Shown: positions 1 to 20,453 of the stretch, one piece after another
How positions within the stretch are numbered: the stretch's first letter is position 1
Layout: each line of letters begins with the position of its first letter
DNA from: Deinococcus apachensis DSM 19763
GTDB taxonomy: Bacteria; Deinococcota; Deinococci; Deinococcales; Deinococcaceae
Direction of reading: 5' to 3'
Length of the DNA: 64,000 nt
Assembly (NCBI RefSeq): GCF_000381345.1
Contig: NZ_KB906398.1
Coordinates: 124,001-188,000, forward strand
Program-made: the position numbers and the translations under genes
The notes under the pieces: model-generated
Seen by the model: only the letters and a program-made list of their open reading frames with translations
Told to the model about the DNA's origin: nothing
Database searches by the model: none

Positions 1-37
1 CTCTGGGCCCCGGGGTGGGTCAGGACTGGGGCCGGAG

Positions 38-667
38 TTACCGATGCCCGGCCGTCACCGTCCCGATCCCCAGCGCGATATACACGCTGCCCGTCACGTA
101 CTTCTGCCAGCGGGCGAAGACCCGGTTGCCTTGCAGCCTCTTCCCCACCGTGCCCGCCAGCAGGGCGTAAGTTCCGTCGCTGAGGGTCGCCAGCAGCAGG
201 AACAACGCGCCGAGGATAAGCGTCTGGAGGGCCACCGGGCCGCGTTCGGGCCTCACGAATTGCGGGAGAAAGGCCAGGAAGAAGAGGGCGGTCTTGGGGT
301 TGAGGGCGTTCACCAGGGCGCCCTGCCAGAACACCCGGCTCAGCCGTCTGGGGGCGGGAAGGTTGGGCGCGTGGACCTCCTCCCGGGCCAGCAGCGTTCG
401 GACGCCGAGGTACACGAGATAGAAGGCTCCCAGAACCTTCACGGCGCTGAACAGCAGCGCGGAGGACAGGACGAGCGCCGAGATGCCGACCGTCGCCGCG
501 AGGACGTGGACCAGGCCGCCCGTCTGCACCCCAAGCGCCGAGACGAGTCCGGCCCGACGCCCCTGATGCAGGCTGCGCGCGACGATGTACAGCACCGACG
601 GCCCCGGCACGACCAGCAGCGCCAGCGCGGCGACGACGAAGAGGGCGAGCGTGGATGGGTCGGGCAT
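38..667 (-). CDS. LysE/RhtB-family amino-acid exporter
   Basis: A 209-aa integral membrane protein of the usual LysE/RhtB length with about six hydrophobic segments. The N-terminus has the family signature VPGPSVLYIVARSL followed by GRRAGLVSALGVQTGG, and the middle carries NALNPKTALFFLAFLPQF, also diagnostic. The family exports amino acids or homoserine lactones across the cytoplasmic membrane; the substrate cannot be read from sequence. The start is supported by an AAGGAGG ribosome-binding site just upstream of the ATG. It is divergent from the lipoprotein gene to its right. Confident in family, not in substrate. Confidence 0.9.
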   Translation of the reverse strand: MPDPSTLALFVVAALALLVVPGPSVLYIVARSLHQGRRAGLVSALGVQTGGLVHVLAATVGISALVLSSALLFSAVKVLGAFYLVYLGVRTLLAREEVHAPNLPAPRRLSRVFWQGALVNALNPKTALFFLAFLPQFVRPERGPVALQTLILGALFLLLATLSDGTYALLAGTVGKRLQGNRVFARWQKYVTGSVYIALGIGTVTAGHR

Positions 668-922
668 GGGGAAGCCTCCTTGACCTCGGCGTCGGGAGGG
701 TTTCCGCGACGGGACTGAGGCTCAGTTATGCAGCTCCGTCTGGAGGTGTCAAGCGGCGGACCCGGAGACACTCCCCGGCGACACCACGCCGATCGGGGCA
801 GAGCCTCCCGGGCCGCGCTCGGGCCACGTCACTCACCTCCGTTACGAAACGTTTACGCCCCCCGCCGCATCCTTCGGTGTCCGGCGATTTCTTGTGCGTT
901 TTCGTCTCCCACGGAGGACCTG
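668..922. other. Divergent intergenic region, LysE / malectin lipoprotein
   Basis: About 255 bp between divergent genes, so both promoters should lie here. An 8-bp palindrome AAACGTTT is at 847-854, inside GTTACGAAACGTTTACG. I see no clear -10/-35 pair and no RNA gene. Confidence 0.35.
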
Positions 923-2836
923 ATGAGCATTACGACCCGGCGGCGGGGTGCCGCCATCCTGCTGGGGCTGAGCCTGGTGCTGGGGGCCTGCTCCAGCCCC
1001 GCGCCCGGCACGCCACCGACCGAGACTCCCCCCACCGAAACTCCCCCGCAGAATTCCGCGCCCGCCGCGCCCACGGGGCTCACCGCCACCCCCGGCCCAT
1101 CCGGCATCGTGCTGAAGTGGAACGCGAACACCGAGAGCGACCTCGCCGGGTACAGGGTGTTCAGGGCAGCCGCGGAAGGCGGGCCCCTCCAACTCCTGAC
1201 GCCGCAGCCCATCCAGGCGACGACGTGGACCGACACCTCCGCGCCCGAAGGCGCCACGCAGTATTACCAGGTGGTCGCGGTTGATACTGCGGGCGCCGCG
1301 TCTCCAGCCGCGACCGTGAGCGCGACGCGGCCAGCCGAGGCGTCCAAAGTGGAGGTCCAGAACCTCACGGCGGCGCCCGGGAGCGACCGCATGGTGTTCA
1401 ACCGCATCGGGCCGCTCGTCAACCCGCCGAGCAACCGCGTCCACGACCGGGCCACCTTGCGGGTGAAGAACGTTGGCGCGGGAGACCTGCACATCACGGA
1501 CCTGGCGGTCTTGGGGCCGTGGACAGTGACGCCCAGCCCGAGTGCCTCGTCGCCCCTGACAGTGCCGCCGGGCAGCTCGCTGGACCTCATCGTCCGGTTC
1601 GTCGCCGAGGGGCCGGGCAACGTGGCGAACCACCTGCACGAGGGCAGCCTGACAATCACCTCGGACGGCGGGAACATGGCGGTGAAGCTCGCGGGGCTGT
1701 GGCAGCGCCTGCCGGAGAACAACGTGGAGCCTAGCGTAGACCAGATTCGCCGGGCCTTCGGCTACACCTTCAGCTTCGTGGACCCCGGGGCGCCGGTCGG
1801 CGACTATCAGGTCATTCCCGGCCTCGACCACCAGGGCCGGGTCGCCCCCAACGGCGACGAGGTGATCTCCCCCCACTGGCAGCAGGCCGACCCGGCGCAG
1901 CCCGTGAGCGTCACGCCGCTCGCCGCCTTTCACACCCAGGGCAACCCCGCGACCCTCTCTTGGTTCCCCAAGGGTGCGTCCGACCTCCACCGCATCGTCA
2001 CGACTGCGGGCAGTGACGCTCAGGCGGTGCTCCCGACCTCGGGCGAGACGGGCGTGGCGACGGCGACCTTTACGCCGAGTGGCACCTTCGGCCTCAACGT
2101 GGACGGCGCCGAGTGGAGCGACCCCACGAAGAACAAGCACGGCCCCGACCTCGCGGCGGGCTGCGCGGAGCCGTGCGGGCACCACATGCGCTTCTGGCCG
2201 GTGAAGGACAGCGCGGGGCAGCCGCTCCCGAACACGTACCTGATGATCATGGACTACGCGGGGGTGAACTACGACTACAACGACAACATGTACCTGATCT
2301 CCAACATGAAGCCCGCGCCGCTGCTCGTCAATGTCGGCGGTCCTACCTTCACTGCCCCTGACGGCAACGTGTGGGTGGCAGACAACTACAACTACACGGA
2401 CCAGAATGGCGCCAAGAAGCTCGCCACCTATTACACGCCGAGTAACGCTATCGCGCAGCCCAATACTCCCACCACGGTTGCCATTGCGAATACCGACAAC
2501 CCGCAACTGTACCGCACCTACCGTCACAACAGGCTCGACACGCCGCTCGACCAGCGGGTGATGACGTACCATTTCCCGCTCGACAACGGCAGTTATCAGG
2601 TCAAGCTGCACTTTGCCGAGATCAACTGGAACGCGGCGGGCAAGCGCGTCTTCAATCTGAGCGTGGAGGGCGTGCCCATCCTGAACAACTTCGACATCTT
2701 TGCCCAGGCAGGCGGGAAGAACCGGGCGCTGGTCATTCCCGTGCCCAACGTGCAGGTGACGGACAAGGAGCTGACGATCCAGCTCAAGGCCACCGTGGAC
2801 TTCCCCAACATCTCGGGCATCGAGGTCTCGCGATAG
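923..2836 (+). CDS. Lipoprotein with fibronectin type III and C-terminal malectin-like domain
   Basis: A 637-aa predicted lipoprotein. ATG 923 is chosen because GGAGGA (914-919) precedes it and the protein then begins with a basic stretch, a hydrophobic segment and a lipobox LVLGAC. A Pro/Thr-rich linker (TPPTETPPTETPP) is followed by a fibronectin type III domain at about residues 48-135 (LKWNANTESDLAGYRVFRA). A beta-rich middle segment near 170-270 resembles abnormal-spindle/anchor-type Ig folds. The last 140 residues resemble a malectin carbohydrate-binding domain (LYRTYRHN, YQVKLHFAEINWNAAGKRVF, FDIFAQAGG). Likely a surface glycan-binding protein. No catalytic signature seen, and the partner glycan is unknown. 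Confidence 0.75.
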   Translation: MSITTRRRGAAILLGLSLVLGACSSPAPGTPPTETPPTETPPQNSAPAAPTGLTATPGPSGIVLKWNANTESDLAGYRVFRAAAEGGPLQLLTPQPIQATTWTDTSAPEGATQYYQVVAVDTAGAASPAATVSATRPAEASKVEVQNLTAAPGSDRMVFNRIGPLVNPPSNRVHDRATLRVKNVGAGDLHITDLAVLGPWTVTPSPSASSPLTVPPGSSLDLIVRFVAEGPGNVANHLHEGSLTITSDGGNMAVKLAGLWQRLPENNVEPSVDQIRRAFGYTFSFVDPGAPVGDYQVIPGLDHQGRVAPNGDEVISPHWQQADPAQPVSVTPLAAFHTQGNPATLSWFPKGASDLHRIVTTAGSDAQAVLPTSGETGVATATFTPSGTFGLNVDGAEWSDPTKNKHGPDLAAGCAEPCGHHMRFWPVKDSAGQPLPNTYLMIMDYAGVNYDYNDNMYLISNMKPAPLLVNVGGPTFTAPDGNVWVADNYNYTDQNGAKKLATYYTPSNAIAQPNTPTTVAIANTDNPQLYRTYRHNRLDTPLDQRVMTYHFPLDNGSYQVKLHFAEINWNAAGKRVFNLSVEGVPILNNFDIFAQAGGKNRALVIPVPNVQVTDKELTIQLKATVDFPNISGIEVSR

Positions 2837-2858
2837 GGGTTCCAACTCTGGAGATCGC

Positions 2859-2883
2859 CCCCAAGCAGCATTGGCTCTTGGGG
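2859..2883 (+). terminator. Possible terminator hairpin after the malectin lipoprotein
   Basis: CCCCAAG and CTTGGGG form a 7-bp perfect stem with an 11-nt loop, 23 nt after the lipoprotein stop. The downstream stretch is only weakly T-rich (ATGGTTCTTC), so termination efficiency is uncertain. Confidence 0.35.
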
Positions 2884-2973
2884 ATGGTTCTTCGGCTGTG
2901 GGGCGACCAGGGAAAGCGTGAGCCTTCAGACCGCGGGGCTGCTTCCCGTCGGGTCCCCCGAGGAGGGAGGTGA

Positions 2974-4155
<1,182 letters not shown>

Positions 4156-4162
4156 GGCAGAC

Positions 4163-4609
<447 letters not shown>

Positions 4610-4723
4610 CGGTATCTCCCGTCGTTCTCAGCGCAGTCTGACGCATGAGCTTGACCCAACCCTGAACCGCGCTTCACCGGGCCACAACGGTCCCTTGAGG
4701 CTCCCTTTGCCTGCTTCTCGGGC

Positions 4724-4729
4724 TAGCCT
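4724..4729 (+). promoter_or_regulatory. -10 box TAGCCT, leaderless type, fixes the GTG 4737 start
   Basis: TAGCCT ends 7 nt before GTG 4737, the spacing expected when transcription begins at or next to the start codon. No ribosome-binding site lies between them, and the upstream in-frame starts would leave this box inside the coding sequence. Confidence 0.6.
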
Positions 4730-4736
4730 GTGCCGC

Positions 4737-5143
4737 GTGAACATCCTGCAAGCCGCGCTGGGGGGCGGCGCGATTTTCCCCGACCCCGAAACCCTGCTGG
4801 ACGGCCTGACTTTCGAGGTGGCGACCCGCACCGTCCCGGGCGTTCCGTACACCCTGGCGGACCTGCTCGCGCACCTTTCCGTGACGCAGCGCGCGAGTCT
4901 GGACCTCGCAGCGGGGCGGACGGATACCTGGCCGGAGGGGCTGGACCTGTGGCCGGGCCTGGCGGACGAACGGGCGCTCGACGCCTGCCTGACTGACCTG
5001 CGGCTGGGCCTGGCCGAGGCTCAGGCGCTGGCGGCTGATCCCTCTGGCCGGGCGCGCGACCTGCTCACCGACCTCGCCGCCCACAGCGCCTACCACTGGG
5101 GCCAGGTGGCCCTGCTGCGCCGGGTGCTGGGCGAGTGGCCGCA

Positions 5144-5147
<4 letters not shown>
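4737..5147 (+). CDS. DinB-family four-helix protein
   Basis: A 136-aa protein starting at GTG 4737, chosen for the TAGCCT box 7 nt upstream. The reading frame is open further upstream, but that part reads as non-coding and overlaps the response regulator. The ending LLTDLAAHSAYHWGQVALLRRVLGEW is characteristic of DinB/DUF664-type helical bundle proteins, which are abundant in Deinococcus and bind metal or thiols; the His in HSAYHWGQ is the usual metal-ligand position. Function is unassigned. The stop codon overlaps the start of the DUF84 gene downstream (GTGA at 5144-5147), so they form an operon. Confidence 0.75.
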
Positions 5148-5726
<579 letters not shown>

Positions 5727-5742
5727 GACTGTACCCTGGAGC

Positions 5743-6054
5743 ATGACGCAAGGCACCGAGGTCAGCAACAACGAGGCCGAACGCCGCTACGAACTCAAGC
5801 AAGGCGGGCGCGTGGTCGGGATCGCCGAGTACCGCCCGGCCGGGGACGCGGTGATGTTCACCCACACCGAGGTCGAGGAGGGCCACGAGGGCCAGGGCCT
5901 CGGCTCGCAACTGATCCGGGCCGCCCTCGACGACGTGCGCTCGCAGGGCCGCCAGGTCGTGCCGATGTGCCAGTTCGTCGCCGCCTACATCCGCGAACAC
6001 CGGGAGTACGTGGACCTGGTGCAGCCGGGGCAGCGGGGCGTGTTCAGGCTCTGA
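5743..6054 (+). CDS. Small GNAT-type N-acetyltransferase (YidJ/NATD1-like)
   Basis: A 103-aa protein matching the short Gcn5-related acetyltransferase family. The acetyl-CoA pyrophosphate loop is visible as EEGHEGQGLGSQLIRAALDDVRSQG and is followed by VVPMCQFVAAYIREHREY, the conserved ending of the YidJ/NATD1 group. TACCCT at 5732-5737 lies 5 nt before ATG 5743. Substrate unknown. It lies 16 bp after the DUF84 pseudogene in the same direction. Confidence 0.88.
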   Translation: MTQGTEVSNNEAERRYELKQGGRVVGIAEYRPAGDAVMFTHTEVEEGHEGQGLGSQLIRAALDDVRSQGRQVVPMCQFVAAYIREHREYVDLVQPGQRGVFRL

Positions 6055-6124
6055 CCCTGTTCCTGGTTCAGAAACAGCCTTACCTTCCTGACACCTGGGT
6101 GGGCGGAGGCGCAGGCTCGGGGAC

Positions 6125-7321
6125 ATGACGGCTCCTGCCTCTTCCCCTTCCCCCGCCGTGCCGTGGGTCACGCGCCTCACACTGCTGCTCACCGCGACCC
6201 TCACCATCATGAGCGGGGCGACCATCGCGCCCTCGCTGCCCGCCATGCAGGCGCACTTCGCCGGAGTGCCCAACGCCGACGTGCTGGTGCGGCTGACCGT
6301 GACGGTGGTCGGCCTCGCCATCGCGGTCAGCGCCCCGCTCAGCGGCTACCTCACCGACCGGATCGGGCGGCGCCCAGTCCTGGTGGCGGCCATGCTGCTC
6401 TATGCCCTGGCCGGATCAAGCGGGCTCTACACCCCCAACCTCTGGACCCTGATGCTGGGCCGGGTGCTGCTGGGCCTGGCGGTCGGGGCGACCATGACGG
6501 CAGGCTCGGCGCTCGTGGCCGACCTCTTCGCCGGGGCGGAGCGGGCGCGCTTCCTGGGCCTCCAGAGTGCCTTTACCAGCCTGGGAGGTGTGATTTTTCT
6601 CCCGCTGGGTGGGCTGCTGGCGAACGTGGGCTGGCGTGCCCCCTTCGCGGTGTACCTGGCGGCCCTGCTGATCGTGCCGCTGGCCCTGCGGCTGCCCCGG
6701 GGGGAGACGGCCCGACCGGGGGTGGCGGCCTCGGATGCGGAGCGCATTCCCTGGCGGCTCGTCGGCCCGGCCTACGCGGTGGCGCTCGTGTACATGGTCG
6801 TCTTCTACCTGATGCCGACTCAGCTCCCCTACCGGCTGGAGGGACTGGGGGTAGCCCCGGCGCGGGTGGGCTTCGTCATGGGAATCAGCACCCTGTCGGG
6901 CGCCCTCGCCGCGCTGTGGTTCTCGCGCCGGGGCGGGACGCGTACGCCAGCCCTCACGACAGGCCTGAGCCTGCTCGCGCTGGCGACCGGGTGGACGCTA
7001 GTTAGCCTCGCCCCGGGAGCCCTCTGGGTCGTTCCGGGCCTGATGATCGGCGGGGCGGGCGCGGGGCTCGTCACACCCAACCTGAACACCTTCCTCGCCG
7101 CACTGGCCCCCGCCCACGCCCGGGGCCGGGTGTTGAGCGGCCTCTCCGCCAGCATCTTCCTGGGCCAGTTCCTGTCGCCGCTCCTCGCACAGCCCTTCGT
7201 GCGGGGCGATGACGTGAGCCACGCCTTCGGGGCGGGCGCGATCTTCGCGGCCCTGGTCGGGGTGGGGCTGGCGCTCACCGGCTGGCGGCTCGCGGTGCGC
7301 CGGGCCGCCAGGACAGGCTAA
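6125..7321 (+). CDS. MFS exporter, DHA1/Bcr-CflA-like
   Basis: A 398-aa protein with about 12 hydrophobic segments, the usual length for the 12-TM drug:H+ antiporter class. The loop 2-3 signature GYLTDRIGRRPVLVAA is intact, and ATIAPSLPAMQAHF in the first helix is typical of DHA1 exporters. It probably exports small hydrophobic compounds by proton antiport; the substrate is unknown. No regulator is adjacent. It lies 70 bp after the acetyltransferase gene. Confidence 0.88.
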   Translation: MTAPASSPSPAVPWVTRLTLLLTATLTIMSGATIAPSLPAMQAHFAGVPNADVLVRLTVTVVGLAIAVSAPLSGYLTDRIGRRPVLVAAMLLYALAGSSGLYTPNLWTLMLGRVLLGLAVGATMTAGSALVADLFAGAERARFLGLQSAFTSLGGVIFLPLGGLLANVGWRAPFAVYLAALLIVPLALRLPRGETARPGVAASDAERIPWRLVGPAYAVALVYMVVFYLMPTQLPYRLEGLGVAPARVGFVMGISTLSGALAALWFSRRGGTRTPALTTGLSLLALATGWTLVSLAPGALWVVPGLMIGGAGAGLVTPNLNTFLAALAPAHARGRVLSGLSASIFLGQFLSPLLAQPFVRGDDVSHAFGAGAIFAALVGVGLALTGWRLAVRRAARTG

Positions 7322-7383
7322 GGCTGAAGCAATGCTCCTTCTTTTCATTCGCTGCTCTTCTGCGCCCATTGGATTTCATATGC

Positions 7384-7389
7384 TACCTT
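7384..7389 (+). promoter_or_regulatory. -10 box TACCTT upstream of lysZ
   Basis: TACCTT ends 7 nt before ATG 7397, with no Shine-Dalgarno sequence between, consistent with a leaderless lysZ transcript. An overlapping TATGCT at 7379-7384 is an alternative that would leave a 5' UTR of a few nucleotides. Confidence 0.5.
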
Positions 7390-7396
7390 CCCAGCC

Positions 7397-8743
<1,347 letters not shown>

Positions 8744-8795
8744 AAGGCGAGGGGCCGGACACCTCACCTGTGCCCAGCCCCTGACCCGCTGCCGT

Positions 8796-10082
<1,287 letters not shown>

Positions 10083-10139
10083 ACGCGGAGTCTGCCGCGC
10101 CTCGGTTACGCGGCGGTTAAAACGAAAGGGGTATGAACT

Positions 10140-11801
<1,662 letters not shown>

Positions 11802-11949
11802 GGGGCAACACTACAGGGAAAAGGGGAGGAGGCCCGCTCCAGCCCCCGTCTGTCGCCCTAAGCAACGTGCGGGCCTCACCCTCGTTCAGCAAGACAAAAG
11901 CCAGCCCCCGCCGTGGAGGGCAGGGGCCGGAGGCCGGACTGGACTTTGG

Positions 11950-12360
<411 letters not shown>

Positions 12361-12509
12361 GTCACATTCTATATCACGCCCGGCCCGGCTGCATGCGCCG
12401 AGATGAGACGGGGGTGTACGACAAGCCGCCCACACCGGGGGAAGCCGCGGGCCCCAAGCCCGCAAACCGTCGGCGCGTTCTGAAGGCCCTCCCGATGAGA
12501 CAGGCCGGG

Positions 12510-12515
12510 TAGAGT
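12510..12515 (+). promoter_or_regulatory. -10 box TAGAGT for minC
   Basis: TAGAGT ends 8 nt before ATG 12524 with no ribosome-binding site between them, consistent with a leaderless minC mRNA. Confidence 0.5.
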
Positions 12516-12522
12516 GGGGACC

Positions 12523-13123
<601 letters not shown>

Positions 13124-13182
13124 GCCAGGCCGAGGGATGGTGAGGGACCAATGGCCGGGTCGCGCTGGCTACCCTGGGAGCA

Positions 13183-13542
13183 ATGGAGCCGGTGCAAATC
13201 ACCCATCTCAACGCGAAGCGCAGGCGGCTGTGGCCGACGCCCGACTTCGGGGCGTTCTTCATGTTCTTCGGCATTTCCGGCACGGACTGGAACCGCGAGG
13301 AGCGCTTGCAACAACGCTTCGAGCGCGAGTATTACCGGCAGATCGTCACGCTGAGGCTGTCCGGCAAGGTGCGGCCGGGCCGATATGCCCTGCACGGGCT
13401 GCCCGGCGAGGCCAAGCAACGCGGCTGGACCGTGACGGCGGACGGCAGGGCGACCAGCACACTGAGCGACGAAGGCCTGGGCGAGCTGAGGGCCTGGCTG
13501 GCGCGGGGCGAGCGCGAGGTTCTTCCCGGCCCGCTGGGGTGA
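13183..13542 (+). CDS. Hypothetical protein
   Basis: A 119-aa protein, not recognised. ATG 13183 is preceded by TACCCT at 13170-13175 with a 7-nt gap, giving good support that it is a real leaderless gene. It is basic, with FFMFFGISGTDWNREERLQQRFER, probably helical and DNA- or membrane-neutral. No signal peptide. It sits between minC and the alpha-glucosidase with no apparent functional link. Confidence 0.6.
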   Translation: MEPVQITHLNAKRRRLWPTPDFGAFFMFFGISGTDWNREERLQQRFEREYYRQIVTLRLSGKVRPGRYALHGLPGEAKQRGWTVTADGRATSTLSDEGLGELRAWLARGEREVLPGPLG

Positions 13543-13595
13543 AAGCCGCCTCCCACCACCTTTCCTGAATCGATTCAGCCCCGCCGCTTTCCTGC

Positions 13596-13601
13596 TACGC
13601 T
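13596..13601 (+). promoter_or_regulatory. -10 box TACGCT for the GH13 alpha-glucosidase
   Basis: TACGCT ends 7 nt before ATG 13609 with no ribosome-binding site, consistent with leaderless transcription. Confidence 0.5.
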
Positions 13602-13608
13602 CTGACCC

Positions 13609-15219
<1,611 letters not shown>

Positions 15220-15270
15220 ACGGCGCGGGACGCGAGCGGGAACGCCGAGACCCGGCGGACTCAGCTCCTG

Positions 15271-15720
15271 CTATTCCTTGTCCAGCCGCGCAAAATAGGC
15301 GGTCGCGCCCGACCGGAGGCCACTCTTGGCGTACAGGCGATGCACTTCCGGCGCCCGGCGTCCCGTCACCAGCATCACTTTGTACGCGCCCAGCGCTCGG
15401 CCCAGGTCCACCGCGCGTGACATCAGCGCCGTGCCGATGCCCTGCCCACGTGCGTCCGCATGGGTCACCACGTTTTCGATGAGGGCGTAAGGCCATGCCC
15501 CCTGCGTGAGGTTGGGCACCACCACGAGCGTGACGGTGCCCAGGAGTTCGCCCCGTTCCGCGACGAGCACGTGAATCTTGGGATCAGCGAGCAGGGCCTG
15601 CCAGGCCGCGAGGGCCGCCGGTTCGTCCGGTTCCGGGGAGGACGGGCTGAATTGCCGGTAGAGCGTTTGAAGGCCCGGCAGGTCGTCGTGGCGCGCCTGT
15701 CGAAGCAGCAACGTGGACAT
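15271..15720 (-). CDS. GNAT-family N-acetyltransferase
   Basis: A 149-aa Gcn5-related acetyltransferase. Motif A is visible as VVTHADARGQGIGTALMSRAVDLGRALGAYKVMLVTGRR, and the ending HRLYAKSGLRSGATAYFAR is motif B. Substrate unknown. TAGACT (15727-15732, minus strand) lies 6 nt before the ATG, supporting this start and a leaderless mRNA. Convergent with the alpha-glucosidase. Confidence 0.88.
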   Translation of the reverse strand: MSTLLLRQARHDDLPGLQTLYRQFSPSSPEPDEPAALAAWQALLADPKIHVLVAERGELLGTVTLVVVPNLTQGAWPYALIENVVTHADARGQGIGTALMSRAVDLGRALGAYKVMLVTGRRAPEVHRLYAKSGLRSGATAYFARLDKE

Positions 15721-15822
15721 GACGGCAGTCTAGGGCTGCCTGGAGTTCACCCCTGCAGCCGAACAAGGCGCGAATCGTTCGCAGGTACCCCCCTCCACAC
15801 CCCGGGGCCGTATCCTCACCCT

Positions 15823-16191
15823 ATGGGCTTTCTGATTCGCTTGCTGGTGAATGCGCTGGCGCTGTACCTGGTCTCGCGGACGTACGCGGGCGTCTCCTTC
15901 GCGACGGGTGCGGACGTGGGAAGCATCCTGATCGCCGCCCTCGTGCTGGGCATCGTGAACGCGCTGATCCGCCCGGTGCTGCTGCTCCTCAGCCTGCCGG
16001 TCAACCTGCTCACGCTGGGCCTCTTCACGCTCGTGGTCAACGGGATCGTGCTGTGGCTGGTGGCGAGCGTGACGGCGCTGGACGTGGCGGGCTTCGGCGC
16101 CGCGATCGTGGGGGCGATCATCCTGGCAATCATCAGTTGGATTCTCGACGCGGGTGTCAGCGCGCTGGGGCTGGACGGGGGGCGGCGTTGA
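15823..16191 (+). CDS. Small membrane protein, phage holin family 4-like
   Basis: A 122-aa protein made almost entirely of four hydrophobic segments (LVNALALYLVSRTYAGVSF, ILIAALVLGIVNALIRPVLL, LINLTLGLFTLVVNGIVLWL-like, FGAAIVGAIILAIISWILD). This matches the widespread YvlD/DUF360 family, misleadingly named phage holin; it is not evidence for a prophage. Function unknown. TATCCT at 15811-15816 lies 6 nt before ATG 15823. The stop overlaps possible upstream starts of panC. Confidence 0.82.
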   Translation: MGFLIRLLVNALALYLVSRTYAGVSFATGADVGSILIAALVLGIVNALIRPVLLLLSLPVNLLTLGLFTLVVNGIVLWLVASVTALDVAGFGAAIVGAIILAIISWILDAGVSALGLDGGRR

Positions 16192-16199
16192 CTTCAGTG

Positions 16200-17050
16200 A
16201 TGCCGCGCGTGGTGGAGAGCTCCACCGAACTCCGGCAGAAGTTGCTGCGAGCCGGACAAGTGGGTCTGGTCCCCACGATGGGCTACCTGCACGAGGGCCA
16301 CGCCACGCTGATCCGGCGTGCCCGGGCCAAGTGCGACACGGTGGTCGTCAGCGTGTTCGTCAACCCGAGGCAGTTCGGGGCGAACGAGGACCTGGGCCGC
16401 TATCCACGCGACCTCGACCGGGATCTGAGAGTCGCGGGCGAGGCAGGCGCCGACCTGCTCTTTCACCCCGACGTAGACACGATGTACCCGCCGGGCTACG
16501 CCACGACCGTCTCGGTGGGCGGCGTCTCCGGCCCGCCCGAGGGCACCTCGCGCCCCGGCCACTTCGACGGGGTGGCGACGGTGGTCCTCAAACTCTTCAA
16601 CCTCGTGCAACCGCATAGAGCGTACTTCGGGGAGAAGGACTGGCAGCAGCTCGCGGTCGTGCGGCGGATGGTGGGCGATCTGAACGTTCCGGTCGAGGTC
16701 GTGGGCGTGCCCACCGTCCGCGAGGCGTCGGGGCTGGCCCTGAGCAGCCGCAACTCCTACCTGACCGACGAGCAACGAGGCCGGGCGGTGATCCTCTCCC
16801 GCGCATTAGGGGCCGTGCAGGAGGCCGCGCTGTCGGGTGAGCTCGATACGGCGAGGCTTCGCCAGGCGGGGCTGGACGTGCTGGGGCAGGACCCCGAGGT
16901 GGACCTCGACTACCTCACGGTCGTGGACGGTGACATGCGGGAAAGAGGGCGTGTGGAGAATGATCCCATGACCCGCGTGCTGGTGGCCGCCCGGATGTTC
17001 GGCGTGAGGCTGATCGACAACCTGCCCCTGTGGCCGGAGGGGGACCCGGC

Positions 17051-17054
<4 letters not shown>
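16200..17054 (+). CDS. panC: Pantothenate synthetase
   Basis: A 284-aa ligase that joins pantoate and beta-alanine using ATP. Family motifs: VPTMGYLHEGHATLIRRAR, VVSVFVNPRQFGANEDLGRYPR, FDGVATVVLKLFNLVQPHRAYFGEKDWQQL and SGLALSSRNSYL. ATG 16200 is the first methionine; TTG 16188 and GTG 16197 in frame are alternatives that would overlap the membrane-protein stop. The stop overlaps the pilT start as GTGA. No panB or panD nearby. Confidence 0.93.
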
Positions 17055-18127
<1,073 letters not shown>

Positions 18128-18174
18128 GGCCGGTGCGTGGCGCAACCCCGCTGAACCAAACGGGCGACCTGACC

Positions 18175-18180
18175 TATACT
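18175..18180 (+). promoter_or_regulatory. -10 box TATACT for greA
   Basis: TATACT ends 8 nt before ATG 18189. It is one of the best -10 matches in the window. A CTGAAC at 18151-18156 could be the -35 at 18 bp spacing. Leaderless or near-leaderless transcript expected. Confidence 0.6.
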
Positions 18181-18188
18181 GGACCGCC

Positions 18189-18659
<471 letters not shown>

Positions 18660-18674
18660 GGCGCCGAAGGGCGA

Positions 18675-18710
18675 ACGGGAGAGGGCGGGGGAAACTCCGT
18701 CTTCTTTTTT
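18675..18710 (+). terminator. Rho-independent terminator of greA
   Basis: ACGGGAG (18675-18681) and CTCCGT (18695-18700) can pair with one bulged G, followed by CTTCTTTTTT. It is the longest T-run among the candidate terminators here, 16 nt after the greA stop. Confidence 0.55.
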
Positions 18711-18863
18711 AGGGCTGAGGTGAGGCGGCTTGGGGCTCGCGTCCTCCCGGAACCCCCCTCACCGAGCGCCAACAGACGAACCCGTCAACAGCCCGAATGG
18801 GTACAATGCGGGCGCCTTCTGGAATCACTTCCAAGCCTATTTCACCCACCGGAGGACCACCTC

Positions 18864-20378
<1,515 letters not shown>

Positions 20379-20440
20379 GGGGTGAGGAGGAGGGGCAGTG
20401 GACTTGAGCCTTATCCCACTCCCCCCTTCCCACAACCCAC

Positions 20441-20446
20441 TACCCT
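20441..20446 (+). promoter_or_regulatory. -10 box TACCCT for the cobalamin adenosyltransferase gene
   Basis: TACCCT ends 7 nt before ATG 20454 and fixes that start over the longer upstream frame. No ribosome-binding site. Confidence 0.5.
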
Positions 20447-20453
20447 GTCTCCC

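Noticed and set aside
668..922. Radiation/desiccation response motif near a promoter
   Set aside because: No sequence close to the 17-bp TTATG...CATAA palindrome was seen here or in other intergenic regions; AAACGTTT at 847-854 is too short to assign.
15823..16191. Prophage holin
   Set aside because: The protein belongs to a common small membrane family only named after holins; no other phage gene is near.
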